Shown piece by piece: positions 46,738-54,724 of a stretch of DNA of 64,000 nucleotides. The stretch covers positions 4,898,001 through 4,962,000 of the forward strand of contig NZ_CP015992.1 of the NCBI RefSeq assembly GCF_001708505.1, written 5' to 3'. The DNA is from Pseudomonas sp. TCU-HL1 (GTDB lineage: Bacteria > Pseudomonadota > Gammaproteobacteria > Pseudomonadales > Pseudomonadaceae). Under the pieces are notes generated by a model. That model was not told the origin of the DNA, did not search any database, and saw only the letters and a list, made by a program, of their open reading frames with translations. Both the position numbers and the translations under genes were made by a program. Each line of letters starts with the position of its first letter. Position 1 is the first letter of the stretch.

Positions 46738-47772
46738 ATGTCCAACGCACTCTTCAGCATCGCCTTCGGCGTCGGCACTCAGAACCGCCAGGGCAACTGG
46801 CTGGAAGTCTTCTACGCCCTGCCCCTGCTCAAGCCGTCCGAGCAGTTGGTCGCCGCCGTCGCCCCGGTGATCGGATACAGCGCCGGCAACCAGGCCATCA
46901 CCATCAGCAATGCCCAGGCCGCTCAACTGGCCACCGCGCTGAAGGACATCGACGCCGCCCAGGCAGCCCTGCTGACCCGCCTGGCCGAAAGCCACAAGCC
47001 GCTGGTCGCCACCCTGCTGGCCGAAGACGCCGCCCTGACGTCCACCCCGGAGGCCTACCTCAAGCTGCACCTGCTGTCCCACCGCCTGGCCAAGCCCCAC
47101 GGCCTGAACCTGACCGGCATCTTCCCACTGCTGCCGAACGTGGCCTGGACCAGCCAGGGCGCCGTCGACCTCTCCGAACTCGCCGAGCGCCAGCTGGAAG
47201 CCCGCCTCAAGGGCGAGCTGCTGGAAGTCTTCTCCGTGGACAAGTTCCCGAAAATGACCGACTACGTGGTTCCGGCCGGCGTGCGTATCGCCGACACCGC
47301 CCGCGTACGCCTGGGCGCCTACGTGGGTGAAGGCACCACCGTGATGCACGAAGGCTTCATCAACTTCAACGGCGGCACCGAAGGCCCGGGCATGATCGAA
47401 GGCCGCGTTTCCGCGGGCGTCTTCGTCGGCAAGGGTTCGGACCTGGGCGGCGGCTGCTCCACCATGGGCACACTGTCCGGCGGCGGCAACATCGTCATTT
47501 CCGTGGGCGAAGGCTGCCTGATCGGCGCCAACGCCGGCATCGGCATCCCGCTGGGCGACCGCAACATCGTCGAAGCCGGCCTGTACATCACCGCTGGCAC
47601 CAAAGTGGCCCTGCTGGACGACCAGAATCAACTGGTGAAAGTGGTCAAGGCGCGCGATCTGGCCGGTCAGGCCGACCTGCTGTTCCGCCGCAACTCGCAG
47701 AACGGCGCAGTCGAGTGCAAGACCAACAAGACAGCCATCGAGCTGAACGAAGCCCTGCACGCTCATAACTGA
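46738..47772 (+). CDS. dapD: 2,3,4,5-tetrahydropyridine-2,6-dicarboxylate N-succinyltransferase
   Basis: 344 residues, the longer DapD class found in Pseudomonas rather than the 274-residue enteric type. It succinylates tetrahydrodipicolinate using succinyl-CoA. An N-terminal domain precedes hexapeptide beta-helix repeats (PAGVRIADTARVRLGAYVGEGTTVMHEGF). GAGGTATCCCC gives its ribosome site. It forms a run with dapC and the YffB-like gene. Confidence 0.96.
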   Translation: MSNALFSIAFGVGTQNRQGNWLEVFYALPLLKPSEQLVAAVAPVIGYSAGNQAITISNAQAAQLATALKDIDAAQAALLTRLAESHKPLVATLLAEDAALTSTPEAYLKLHLLSHRLAKPHGLNLTGIFPLLPNVAWTSQGAVDLSELAERQLEARLKGELLEVFSVDKFPKMTDYVVPAGVRIADTARVRLGAYVGEGTTVMHEGFINFNGGTEGPGMIEGRVSAGVFVGKGSDLGGGCSTMGTLSGGGNIVISVGEGCLIGANAGIGIPLGDRNIVEAGLYITAGTKVALLDDQNQLVKVVKARDLAGQADLLFRRNSQNGAVECKTNKTAIELNEALHAHN

Positions 47773-47778
47773 GCCAGG

Positions 47779-47802
47779 GTCCCGAAGCCTCGGCTTCGGG
47801 AC
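47779..47802 (+). terminator. Hairpin after dapD
   Basis: Perfect 10-bp stem GTCCCGAAGC / GCTTCGGGAC with loop CTCG, 6 bp past the dapD stop. There is no T-tract, so termination strength is uncertain. Confidence 0.55.
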
Positions 47803-47916
47803 AGCTTCCGACCAGGCCCGGATGCTCGTTTACACTCAGTAGACCGTGCATCCGGGCCTGTTCGCGTTCGAACCGGCCTTAACTCGCAACGTTTCCATTT
47901 CCATGTGCCGCAAGCA

Positions 47917-49122
47917 ATGTCCCTGAACTCTCCCTGGCGCTCCGACTTCCCCGCCCTTTCGGCTCTCGAATCCGAGGGGCAGACCTATCTGGACAGTGCC
48001 GCCACCTCGCAGAAGCCCCAGGCCGTGCTGGACGCCCTGCTCGGTTACTACGCCAGCGGCGCGGCCAATGTGCATCGTGCCCAGCACCTGCCCGGCGAGC
48101 GCGCCACCCGCGCCTTCGAAGGCACCCGCACGCAGGCGGCGCACTGGCTGAATGCCGCCAACCCGGCGGAAATCCTCTTCACCCGAGGCACCACCGAGGC
48201 CATCAACCTGCTGGCCTACGGCCTGGAGCCGGTGTTCCAGCCCGGCGACCAGATTGTCATCAGCGCCCTGGAGCATCACGCCAACCTGCTGCCCTGGCAG
48301 CAGCTGGCCCTGCGCCGGCAGCTCGAACTGATAGTGCTGCCTCTGGATGATCGTGGCCTGATCGACATGGACCAGGCCCGGCAGTTGATCGGCCCGCGCA
48401 CCCGGCTGCTGGCGGTGAGCCAGCTGTCCAACGTCCTCGGCCGCTGGCAACCACTGACCGAACTCCTGCCCCTGGCGCGCGCCCAGGGCGCCCTTACCGT
48501 GGTGGACGGTGCTCAGGGTGCCGTGCATGGCCGCCATGACGTGCAGGCGATGGGTTGCGACTTCTACGCCTTCTCCAGCCACAAGCTCTACGGTCCGGAT
48601 GGCGTTGGCGTGCTGTACGGCCGCAGCGAGGCCCTGGCGCGTCTCGCTCACTGGCAATTCGGCGGCGAGATGGTCCACACCGCTGCGTACCAAAGTGCCG
48701 ACTTTCATGGCGCCCCGCTGGGCTTCGAAGCCGGCACGCCGGCCATCGCCTCGGTGATAGGCCTTGGGGCGGCCCTGGCATATCTGGACAGCCTGGACCT
48801 GGCCGCCGTCGCCGGGCACGAAGCCGCACTCCACGCCAAGCTGCTGGCTGGTCTGGCCGCGCGCGACGGTGTGCGCCTGGTCGGCGCCCCCGAACTGGCC
48901 CTGGCCAGCTTCAGTGTCGACGGAGTGCACAACGCCGACCTGGCCCATCTGCTGACCGAACAGGGCATTGCCGTGCGCGCCGGCCACCACTGCGCCATGC
49001 CGCTGATGCACAGCCTTGGCCTGCAGGGCGCCATTCGCGTGTCCCTTGGCCTCTACAACGATGGCACTGACCTGGAGCGCTTCTTCAACTCCCTGGACAA
49101 AGCCCTGGAGCTGTTGCGATGA
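47917..49122 (+). CDS. csdA: Cysteine desulfurase CsdA (SufS class)
   Basis: 401 residues, PLP enzyme that takes sulfur from cysteine as a persulfide. The PLP Lys is near residue 223 (FSSHKLYGPDG) and the persulfide Cys near 358 (RAGHHCAMP). AATSQKP and the GAQGAVHGRHDVQ Asp region are conserved. The start ATG 47917 is preferred; a GTG four codons earlier is possible, and neither has a strong ribosome site. csdE overlaps its stop by ATGA and tcdA faces it, matching the CsdA-CsdE-TcdA sulfur relay for ct6A tRNA modification. Confidence 0.93.
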   Translation: MSLNSPWRSDFPALSALESEGQTYLDSAATSQKPQAVLDALLGYYASGAANVHRAQHLPGERATRAFEGTRTQAAHWLNAANPAEILFTRGTTEAINLLAYGLEPVFQPGDQIVISALEHHANLLPWQQLALRRQLELIVLPLDDRGLIDMDQARQLIGPRTRLLAVSQLSNVLGRWQPLTELLPLARAQGALTVVDGAQGAVHGRHDVQAMGCDFYAFSSHKLYGPDGVGVLYGRSEALARLAHWQFGGEMVHTAAYQSADFHGAPLGFEAGTPAIASVIGLGAALAYLDSLDLAAVAGHEAALHAKLLAGLAARDGVRLVGAPELALASFSVDGVHNADLAHLLTEQGIAVRAGHHCAMPLMHSLGLQGAIRVSLGLYNDGTDLERFFNSLDKALELLR

Positions 49123-49526
49123 GCCTCCCCACCCAGGCACAGGACGCCCTGGACGCCTTCGCCGCCGCCGGTGGCTGGGAACAGCGTGCGCGTCTGCTGA
49201 TGCAGTGGGGCGAGCGACTGGAACCTCTGACGGACGCCGAACGTAACGACGCCAACCGGGTTCATGGCTGCGAAAGCCAGGTCTGGCTGGTCGGCGAACC
49301 TCAGGGTGCCCGCTGGCACTTCCGTACGGCCAGTGACGCCCGGCTGATCCGGGGCCTGCTGGCGGTGCTGCTGGTGAGGGTCAACGGGCTACCGGGTGAT
49401 GAACTGGCCGCAATTGACCTCGCAGACTGGTTCAACCAGTTGGGACTGGGCCGGCAGTTGTCGCCATCACGCAGCAACGGCCTGAACGCCGTCCTCAAGA
49501 AAATGCGCGAGCTGGCACACGCATAA
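49119..49526 (+). CDS. csdE: Sulfur acceptor CsdE (SufE family)
   Basis: 135 residues. It accepts the persulfide from CsdA on Cys51 (NRVHGCESQVWLVGE). LGLGRQLSPSRSNGLNAVLKKMRELA at the C terminus is typical of SufE/CsdE. Translationally coupled to csdA through ATGA (49119-49122). No sufBCD genes are nearby, so CsdE with TcdA is favoured over a Suf role. Confidence 0.93.
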   Translation: MSLPTQAQDALDAFAAAGGWEQRARLLMQWGERLEPLTDAERNDANRVHGCESQVWLVGEPQGARWHFRTASDARLIRGLLAVLLVRVNGLPGDELAAIDLADWFNQLGLGRQLSPSRSNGLNAVLKKMRELAHA

Positions 49527-49530
49527 ACAC

Positions 49531-49572
49531 TGTGGGGGCGAATATATTCGCCAAGCGGGACACCGTCCCGCC
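49531..49572. repeat. REP-like double hairpin downstream of csdE
   Basis: Two adjacent palindromes: GGCGAATATATTCGCC (49537-49552, perfect) and GCGGGAC-ACC-GTCCCGC (49555-49571). The leading TGTGGGGGCGAA resembles REP elements familiar in pseudomonads. Confidence 0.65.
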
Positions 49573-49659
49573 GTAGGTTGGCGCTGAGCCTGCGAAGCCC
49601 AACAAGGCGCGCGCAGCCTGCCCGGAATCGTTGGGCCTCGTTCCTCGGCATCAACCTAC
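49573..49659. repeat. 87-bp palindromic repeat between csdE and tcdA
   Basis: Imperfect inverted arms of about 30 bp, GTAGGTTG...CCCAAC on the left and GTTGGG...CAACCTAC on the right, surround a short centre. The last base is also the last base of the tcdA stop codon (minus strand). The motif type GTAGGTTGGG...CCCAACCTAC is common in gammaproteobacterial intergenic DNA as I recall it. It may end transcription of both convergent genes. Confidence 0.65.
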
Positions 49660-50471
49660 TAAAAACCTTGGCCCACAGTACGCTCCGACGGCCGCCGCGC
49701 CCCCGCCACCAACTTATCCACAATCCGCGCTGCAGCCACCATGCCGAAGGCGGCGGTGACCATCATTACGGCGCCGAAACCGCCGGCGCAGTCCAGCTTC
49801 ACGCCCTCACCGACGAAGCTCTTCTGCTGGCACACCGAGCCATCCGGTTTTGGGTAGCGCAGCTGCTCGGTGGAGAACACGCACGGCACGCTGTAGGTGC
49901 GCCCCGGCGTGCGGGAAAAGTTGTAGTCGCGGCGCAGCGTGGAGCGCACCTTGGCCGCCAGCGGGTCGTTGAAGGTCTTGTTCAGGTCGGCGACCTGGAT
50001 CTGGGCCGGATCAACCTGACCACCGGCGCCACCGGTGGTGACGATCTGGATCTTGCGCCGCTTGCACCAGGCGATCAGCGCCGCCTTGGCCGCCACGCTA
50101 TCGATGCAGTCGATCACCGCATCCAGTTCGGGGGTGATGTACTCAGCCATGGTTTCGCGGGTAACGAAGTCATCCACGGCATGAACTACGCACGCCGGGT
50201 TGATGGCACGAATGCGGTCGGCCATCACATCCACCTTGGCCTTACCCACGGCGCCCTCGATGGCATGGACCTGCCGATTGGTGTTGGTGATGCAGACATC
50301 GTCCAGATCGAACAGGGAGATCTCCCCTACACCGGAACGCGCCAGGGCTTCGGCCGCCCAGGAGCCCACGCCGCCGATGCCGACGACAGCCACGTGCGCC
50401 GCCTGCAAACGGGCAAGTCCTTCCAGCCCATAAAGCCGGGCAATGCCGCCGAAACGCTCGTCTGTACTCAT
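49659..50471 (-). CDS. tcdA: tRNA threonylcarbamoyladenosine dehydratase TcdA (CsdL)
   Basis: 270 residues, E1/ThiF/MoeB-like adenylating enzyme. It cyclises t6A to ct6A at position 37 of ANN-decoding tRNAs. The Rossmann motif GIGGVGSWAAEAL is at 31-43, the Asp pair LFDLDDVCITNTNRQ follows, then CIDSVAAKAAL and the KLDCAGGFGA Cys motif. The start ATG 50471 (MSTDERFGGI) fits the family. It faces csdA-csdE, its sulfur-relay partners in E. coli; the shared position supports a joint function. Confidence 0.93.
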   Translation of the reverse strand: MSTDERFGGIARLYGLEGLARLQAAHVAVVGIGGVGSWAAEALARSGVGEISLFDLDDVCITNTNRQVHAIEGAVGKAKVDVMADRIRAINPACVVHAVDDFVTRETMAEYITPELDAVIDCIDSVAAKAALIAWCKRRKIQIVTTGGAGGQVDPAQIQVADLNKTFNDPLAAKVRSTLRRDYNFSRTPGRTYSVPCVFSTEQLRYPKPDGSVCQQKSFVGEGVKLDCAGGFGAVMMVTAAFGMVAAARIVDKLVAGARRPSERTVGQGF

Positions 50472-50623
50472 GCCGCTCACTCCCATCGCCAACCTTTGGG
50501 CGGGCGCGCATTATAGGAAGCGCGACCTCTTGGCCCAAGTCCACAAGTGCTGAATGGTGGCCCATAGATTCGGGCGCGGTCCGCCGGGGCTATAGTCGGC
50601 CGATAACAACAAGGGAGCCGGTC

Positions 50624-51775
50624 ATGCGCAACTTCACCTTCTACAACCCCACTCGCATCCATTTCGGCGAGGGCCAGATCACCAAACTGGCACGGGATAT
50701 TCCAGCCGGCAGCCGGGTACTGGTGACCCACGGCGGTGGCAGTATCTTCCAGAACGGCGTATGGCAGCAGGTCGAACAAGCGCTGGCCGGCCACCCGGTA
50801 ACCCGATTCGGCGGCATCGAACCGAATCCCCAGTTCGACACCCTGGTCAAGGCCGCACAACTGGCCAAGGCCGAGCAGTGCGATTTCATCGTTGCCGTCG
50901 GGGGCGGCTCGGTGATCGACGGCAGCAAGTTCATCGCCGCAGCGGCCTGCTACGACGGCGATCCGCTGGACCTGCTCAGCGGCACGCGCATCACGGCGGC
51001 CCTGCCCATGGGCTGCGTGCTGACCCTGGCCGCCACCGGCTCGGAGAGCAACCCGCATGGTGTAGTCACCCACGTCGCCCGCCAGGAGAAGCTCTCCTTC
51101 TCCAGTGCCCTGCTCTACCCCCGCTTTGCCATTCTCGACCCGCACACCACCTTCAGCCTGCCGCCCCGGCAGATCGGCAACGGCGTGGTGGACGCCTTCG
51201 TCCATACCATCGAGCAGTACCTGACCTACCCAGCCGACGCACCGCTGCAGGACCGTTACGCCGAAGGCCTGCTGCTGACCCTGATAGAGGAAGGCCCGAA
51301 GGCGCTGACCAACCCCGAGGATTACGCCGTTCGCGCCAACCTGATGTGGTGCGCGACCCAGGCCCTGAACGGCCTGCTCGGCTGTGGCGTGCCGCAGGAC
51401 TGGTCGACCCACATGATCGGCCACGAACTCACCGCCCTGTATCACATCGACCACGCCCAGACCCTGGCCCTGGTGCTGCCGGCGCTGCTGGCCGAACGCC
51501 GCCAGGTCAAACGCGAGAAGCTGCTGCAGTACGCCGCCCGTGTCTGGGGGCTGAAGGAAGGCGACGAGGAACAGCGCATCGACGCCGCCATCCAGGCCAC
51601 CCGCGACTTCTTCAAGCGCATGGGCGTGCCCACCCGTCTGTCCGAACACGGCCTGGATGCCGACGTGATCCCTCAGGTTCTGGCCCAGCTGGAACGCCAC
51701 GGCATGACGGCCCTGAGCGAGCGCCACGACCTGGATCTGGCAGCCAGCGAGCGCATTCTCCTGCGCGCACTCTGA
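50624..51775 (+). CDS. yqhD: YqhD-type iron/zinc-dependent aldehyde reductase
   Basis: 383 residues, group III metal-dependent alcohol dehydrogenase. E. coli YqhD reduces toxic aldehydes with NADPH and contributes to lipid peroxidation tolerance. Metal ligands are D190 and H194 (GNGVVDAFVHTIEQ), H267 (GHELT) and H277 (IDHAQTLA). Cofactor motifs THGGGS (35-40) and GGGSVIDGSKF (93-103) fit NADPH-using YqhD. AAGGGAG lies before ATG 50624. It appears monocistronic; the true substrate here is unknown. Confidence 0.9.
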   Translation: MRNFTFYNPTRIHFGEGQITKLARDIPAGSRVLVTHGGGSIFQNGVWQQVEQALAGHPVTRFGGIEPNPQFDTLVKAAQLAKAEQCDFIVAVGGGSVIDGSKFIAAAACYDGDPLDLLSGTRITAALPMGCVLTLAATGSESNPHGVVTHVARQEKLSFSSALLYPRFAILDPHTTFSLPPRQIGNGVVDAFVHTIEQYLTYPADAPLQDRYAEGLLLTLIEEGPKALTNPEDYAVRANLMWCATQALNGLLGCGVPQDWSTHMIGHELTALYHIDHAQTLALVLPALLAERRQVKREKLLQYAARVWGLKEGDEEQRIDAAIQATRDFFKRMGVPTRLSEHGLDADVIPQVLAQLERHGMTALSERHDLDLAASERILLRAL

Positions 51776-52026
51776 GCCCCCGACCCAACCCGAAGCGGCT
51801 TTTTGCCACATCGGCCGAACTTCTGGCGCCGCAGGCAAACAAACCATCTGGCGGGGACAGCCATCCGGCTTCCCCGGCTGGTCGCAATCTATACAGCTGT
51901 TGGGCGCCGGGGTAGGATTCGCGCCGACCAGCAAACCGCTGGCCCTACCCCAGGTTCCGCACGAAAAATCGCCATTGGCGGCTTTCGTCTGGAACCCAGT
52001 TCCACGATTCGGAACCCTTGACCTCT
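51776..52026 (+). other. Structured leader region before ndvB
   Basis: 251 bp with no gene. It contains a two-level fold: outer stem GGGGTAGG / CCTACCCC (51909-51916 with 51944-51951) enclosing CCAGC-AAACC-GCTGG (51928-51942) with an 11-nt one-sided bulge. A second hairpin GCC-ATT-GGC lies in AAAATCGCCATTGGCGG near 51964-51980. No T-tract follows either. I do not recognise a known riboswitch. Confidence 0.5.
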
Positions 52027-54621
52027 ATGCCATCGCGTAAATTTGGACTCAATCTGGTGGTCTTCGTGGCGGTCGCCGCGTTGTTCACCGGTATCTGGGC
52101 GCTTTACAACCGCCCGGTCACCGCGCCGGACTGGCCGGAACAGATCTCCGGCTACTCCTTCTCGCCCTTCCGCGCGGACCAGAACCCGCAAACGAACCGC
52201 TATCCCACCGACGAGCAGATCCGCCAGGATCTCGAACTGGTGAGCAAGCAGACCGACAATATCCGCACCTACTCGGTGGACGGCAGCCTGGCCGACATCC
52301 CGCGCCTGGCCGAAGAGTTCGGCCTGCGGGTGACCCTGGGTGTCTGGATCAGCCCGGACGAAGAGCGCAACGAGCGCGAGATCGCCAAGGCTATCGAAAT
52401 CGCCAACGCCTCCCGCAGCGTAGTCCGCGTGGTGGTAGGTAACGAAGCCCTGTTCCGCCGCGAGATCAGCCGCAAGGACCTGATGGTCTACCTGGACCGT
52501 GTCCGCGCCGCCGTGAAGGTACCCGTCACCACCTCCGAGCAGTGGCACATCTGGCTGAAATACCCGGAGCTGGCCAAGCACGTCGACCTCGTAGCCGCTC
52601 ACGTGCTGCCGTACTGGGAGTTCGTGCCGATGGAGGACTCCACCGAGTTCGTCCTGGAGCGCGCCAAGGACCTGAAGAAGGCCTTCCCGAAGAAGCCCCT
52701 GCTGCTCTCCGAAGTGGGCTGGCCGAGCAACGGCCGGATGCGCGGCGGCGCGGATGCATCCCAGGCCGATCAGGCGATCTACCTGCGTACCCTGGTCAAC
52801 ACCCTCAACGCCAAGGGTTACAACTACTTCGTGATCGAAGCCTTCGACCAGCCATGGAAGGCGAGTGACGAGGGCTCGGTGGGCGCCTATTGGGGCGTCT
52901 ACAACCTCGATCGCCAGCCCAAGTTCGCCTTCGAAGGCCCGGTAATCGCGATCCCGCAGTGGCGAATGCTCGCCGTGGCCTCGGTGGTCATGGCCCTGCT
53001 GGCCCTGGCCCTGACGCTGATCGATGGCAGCGCCCTGCGCCAGCGTGGCCGCACCTTCCTGACCTTCGTCGCCTTTGCCGGTGGCTCGGTACTGGTCTGG
53101 ATCGCCTACGACTACAGCCAGCAGTACAGCACCTGGTTCAGCCTGACCGTCGGCCTGCTACTGGGTGTCGGCGCGCTGGGGGTGTTCATCGTGCTGCTGA
53201 CCGAAGCCCATGAGCTGGCCGAGGCCGTCTGGGTGCGCAAGCGCCGCCGCCCCTTCCTGCCGGTGCTGGCCGACAGCGCGTTCCGCCCGAAGGTGTCGGT
53301 GCACGTGCCCTGCTACAACGAGCCGCCGGAGATGGTCAAACAGACCCTCGATGCCCTGGCCAACCTCGACTATCCGGACTACGAAGTCCTGATCATCGAC
53401 AACAACACCAAGGACCCGACCGTCTGGGAACCGGTGCGCGACTACTGCGAGCAACTGGGCCCGCGCTTCAAATTCTTCCACGTTGCCCCCCTGGAGGGTT
53501 TCAAGGGCGGCGCACTGAACTACATCCTGCCCTACACCGCGCCGGATGCCGAAGTGGTCGCCGTGATCGACTCCGACTACTGCGTGGATCGCAACTGGCT
53601 GAAGCACATGGTCCCGCACTTCGCCGACCCGGATATCGCTGTGGTGCAGTCGCCCCAGGACTACCGTGACGGCAATGAGAACACCTTCAAGCGGCTCTGC
53701 TACGCGGAATACAAGGGCTTCTTCCACATTGGCATGGTCACCCGCAACGACCGCAACGCCATCATCCAGCACGGCACCATGACCATGATCCGTCGCAGCG
53801 TGATGGACGAGCTGAAGTGGGCCGACTGGACCATCTGCGAAGACGCCGAACTGGGCCTGCGCGTGTTCAAGAGCGGCTATGCCGCAGCTTACGCGCACCA
53901 GAGCTTCGGTCGTGGTCTGATGCCGGACACCTTCATCGATTACAAGAAGCAACGCTTCCGCTGGGCCTACGGCGCCATCCAGATCATGAAGGGGCACGCT
54001 CGCAGCCTGTTCCTGGGCAAGGAATCCAAGCTCAAGCGTGGCCAGCGCTACCACTTCATCGCCGGCTGGCTGCCCTGGGTGGCCGACGGCCTGAATATCT
54101 TCTTCACCGCCGGTGCCTTGCTCTGGTCGGCAGCGATGATCATCGTGCCGCAACGAGTCGATCCGCCACTGCTGATCTTCGCCATCCCGCCGCTGGCGCT
54201 GTTCTTCTTCAAGGTGGCCAAGATCGTGTTCCTGTACCAGCGAGCGGTGGGGGTCAACCTGAAGGATGCCTTCTGTGCTGCGGTTGCGGGGCTCGCGCTC
54301 TCGCACACCATCGCCAAGGCCGTGCTCTATGGCTTCTTCACCAAGAGCATTCCGTTCTTCCGCACGCCGAAGATGCGCAGCAACCACGGCCTGCTGATGG
54401 CCCTGGCCGAAGCCCGCGAAGAAGTCTTCATCATGCTGCTGCTGTGGGGCGCGGCCATCGGCATCGCCATCGTCCAGGGCATGCCCAGCCCGGACGTGAA
54501 GTTCTGGGTCGCCATGCTGCTGGTGCAGTCGCTGCCCTACCTGGCGGCGCTGATCATGGCCCTGCTCTCCTCCCTGCCCAAGGGTCAGGAAGAGGAGCAA
54601 GACGAGGTCGCCACCGCCTGA
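52027..54621 (+). CDS. ndvB: NdvB-type membrane glucan synthase (GH17 domain fused to GT2)
   Basis: 864 residues. An N-terminal transmembrane helix (about 8-25) leads to a periplasmic GH17-like domain with both expected glutamates, E140 (VVVGNEALF) and E229 (LLLSEVGWPSNG). Two or three helices (about 315-400) precede a cytoplasmic GT2 domain with D515-S-D517, E605-D606 (ICEDAELG) and Q642-R-F-R645-W646, then four or more helices. The GT2 part should polymerise glucose from UDP-glucose and the GH17 part trim or cyclise the beta-1,3-glucan. P. aeruginosa NdvB makes periplasmic cyclic glucans tied to biofilm tolerance; dapE and rlmA follow there too. The start ATG 52027 is chosen over a TTG three codons before. 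Confidence 0.86.
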   Translation: MPSRKFGLNLVVFVAVAALFTGIWALYNRPVTAPDWPEQISGYSFSPFRADQNPQTNRYPTDEQIRQDLELVSKQTDNIRTYSVDGSLADIPRLAEEFGLRVTLGVWISPDEERNEREIAKAIEIANASRSVVRVVVGNEALFRREISRKDLMVYLDRVRAAVKVPVTTSEQWHIWLKYPELAKHVDLVAAHVLPYWEFVPMEDSTEFVLERAKDLKKAFPKKPLLLSEVGWPSNGRMRGGADASQADQAIYLRTLVNTLNAKGYNYFVIEAFDQPWKASDEGSVGAYWGVYNLDRQPKFAFEGPVIAIPQWRMLAVASVVMALLALALTLIDGSALRQRGRTFLTFVAFAGGSVLVWIAYDYSQQYSTWFSLTVGLLLGVGALGVFIVLLTEAHELAEAVWVRKRRRPFLPVLADSAFRPKVSVHVPCYNEPPEMVKQTLDALANLDYPDYEVLIIDNNTKDPTVWEPVRDYCEQLGPRFKFFHVAPLEGFKGGALNYILPYTAPDAEVVAVIDSDYCVDRNWLKHMVPHFADPDIAVVQSPQDYRDGNENTFKRLCYAEYKGFFHIGMVTRNDRNAIIQHGTMTMIRRSVMDELKWADWTICEDAELGLRVFKSGYAAAYAHQSFGRGLMPDTFIDYKKQRFRWAYGAIQIMKGHARSLFLGKESKLKRGQRYHFIAGWLPWVADGLNIFFTAGALLWSAAMIIVPQRVDPPLLIFAIPPLALFFFKVAKIVFLYQRAVGVNLKDAFCAAVAGLALSHTIAKAVLYGFFTKSIPFFRTPKMRSNHGLLMALAEAREEVFIMLLLWGAAIGIAIVQGMPSPDVKFWVAMLLVQSLPYLAALIMALLSSLPKGQEEEQDEVATA

Positions 54622-54639
54622 CGGCGAGCGAAACCCTTA

Positions 54640-54670
54640 AACGGCGGCCTATGGCCGCCGTTCTTGTTTT
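54640..54670 (+). terminator. ndvB terminator
   Basis: Ten-bp stem AACGGCGGCC / GGCCGCCGTT, loop TAT, followed by CTTGTTTT. It separates ndvB from dapE. Confidence 0.88.
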
Positions 54671-54724
54671 AAGATATCGGCCTTTTCATCCCTTGCGTTG
54701 CCGCGCTGCCCTCCGGAGCCTTTC

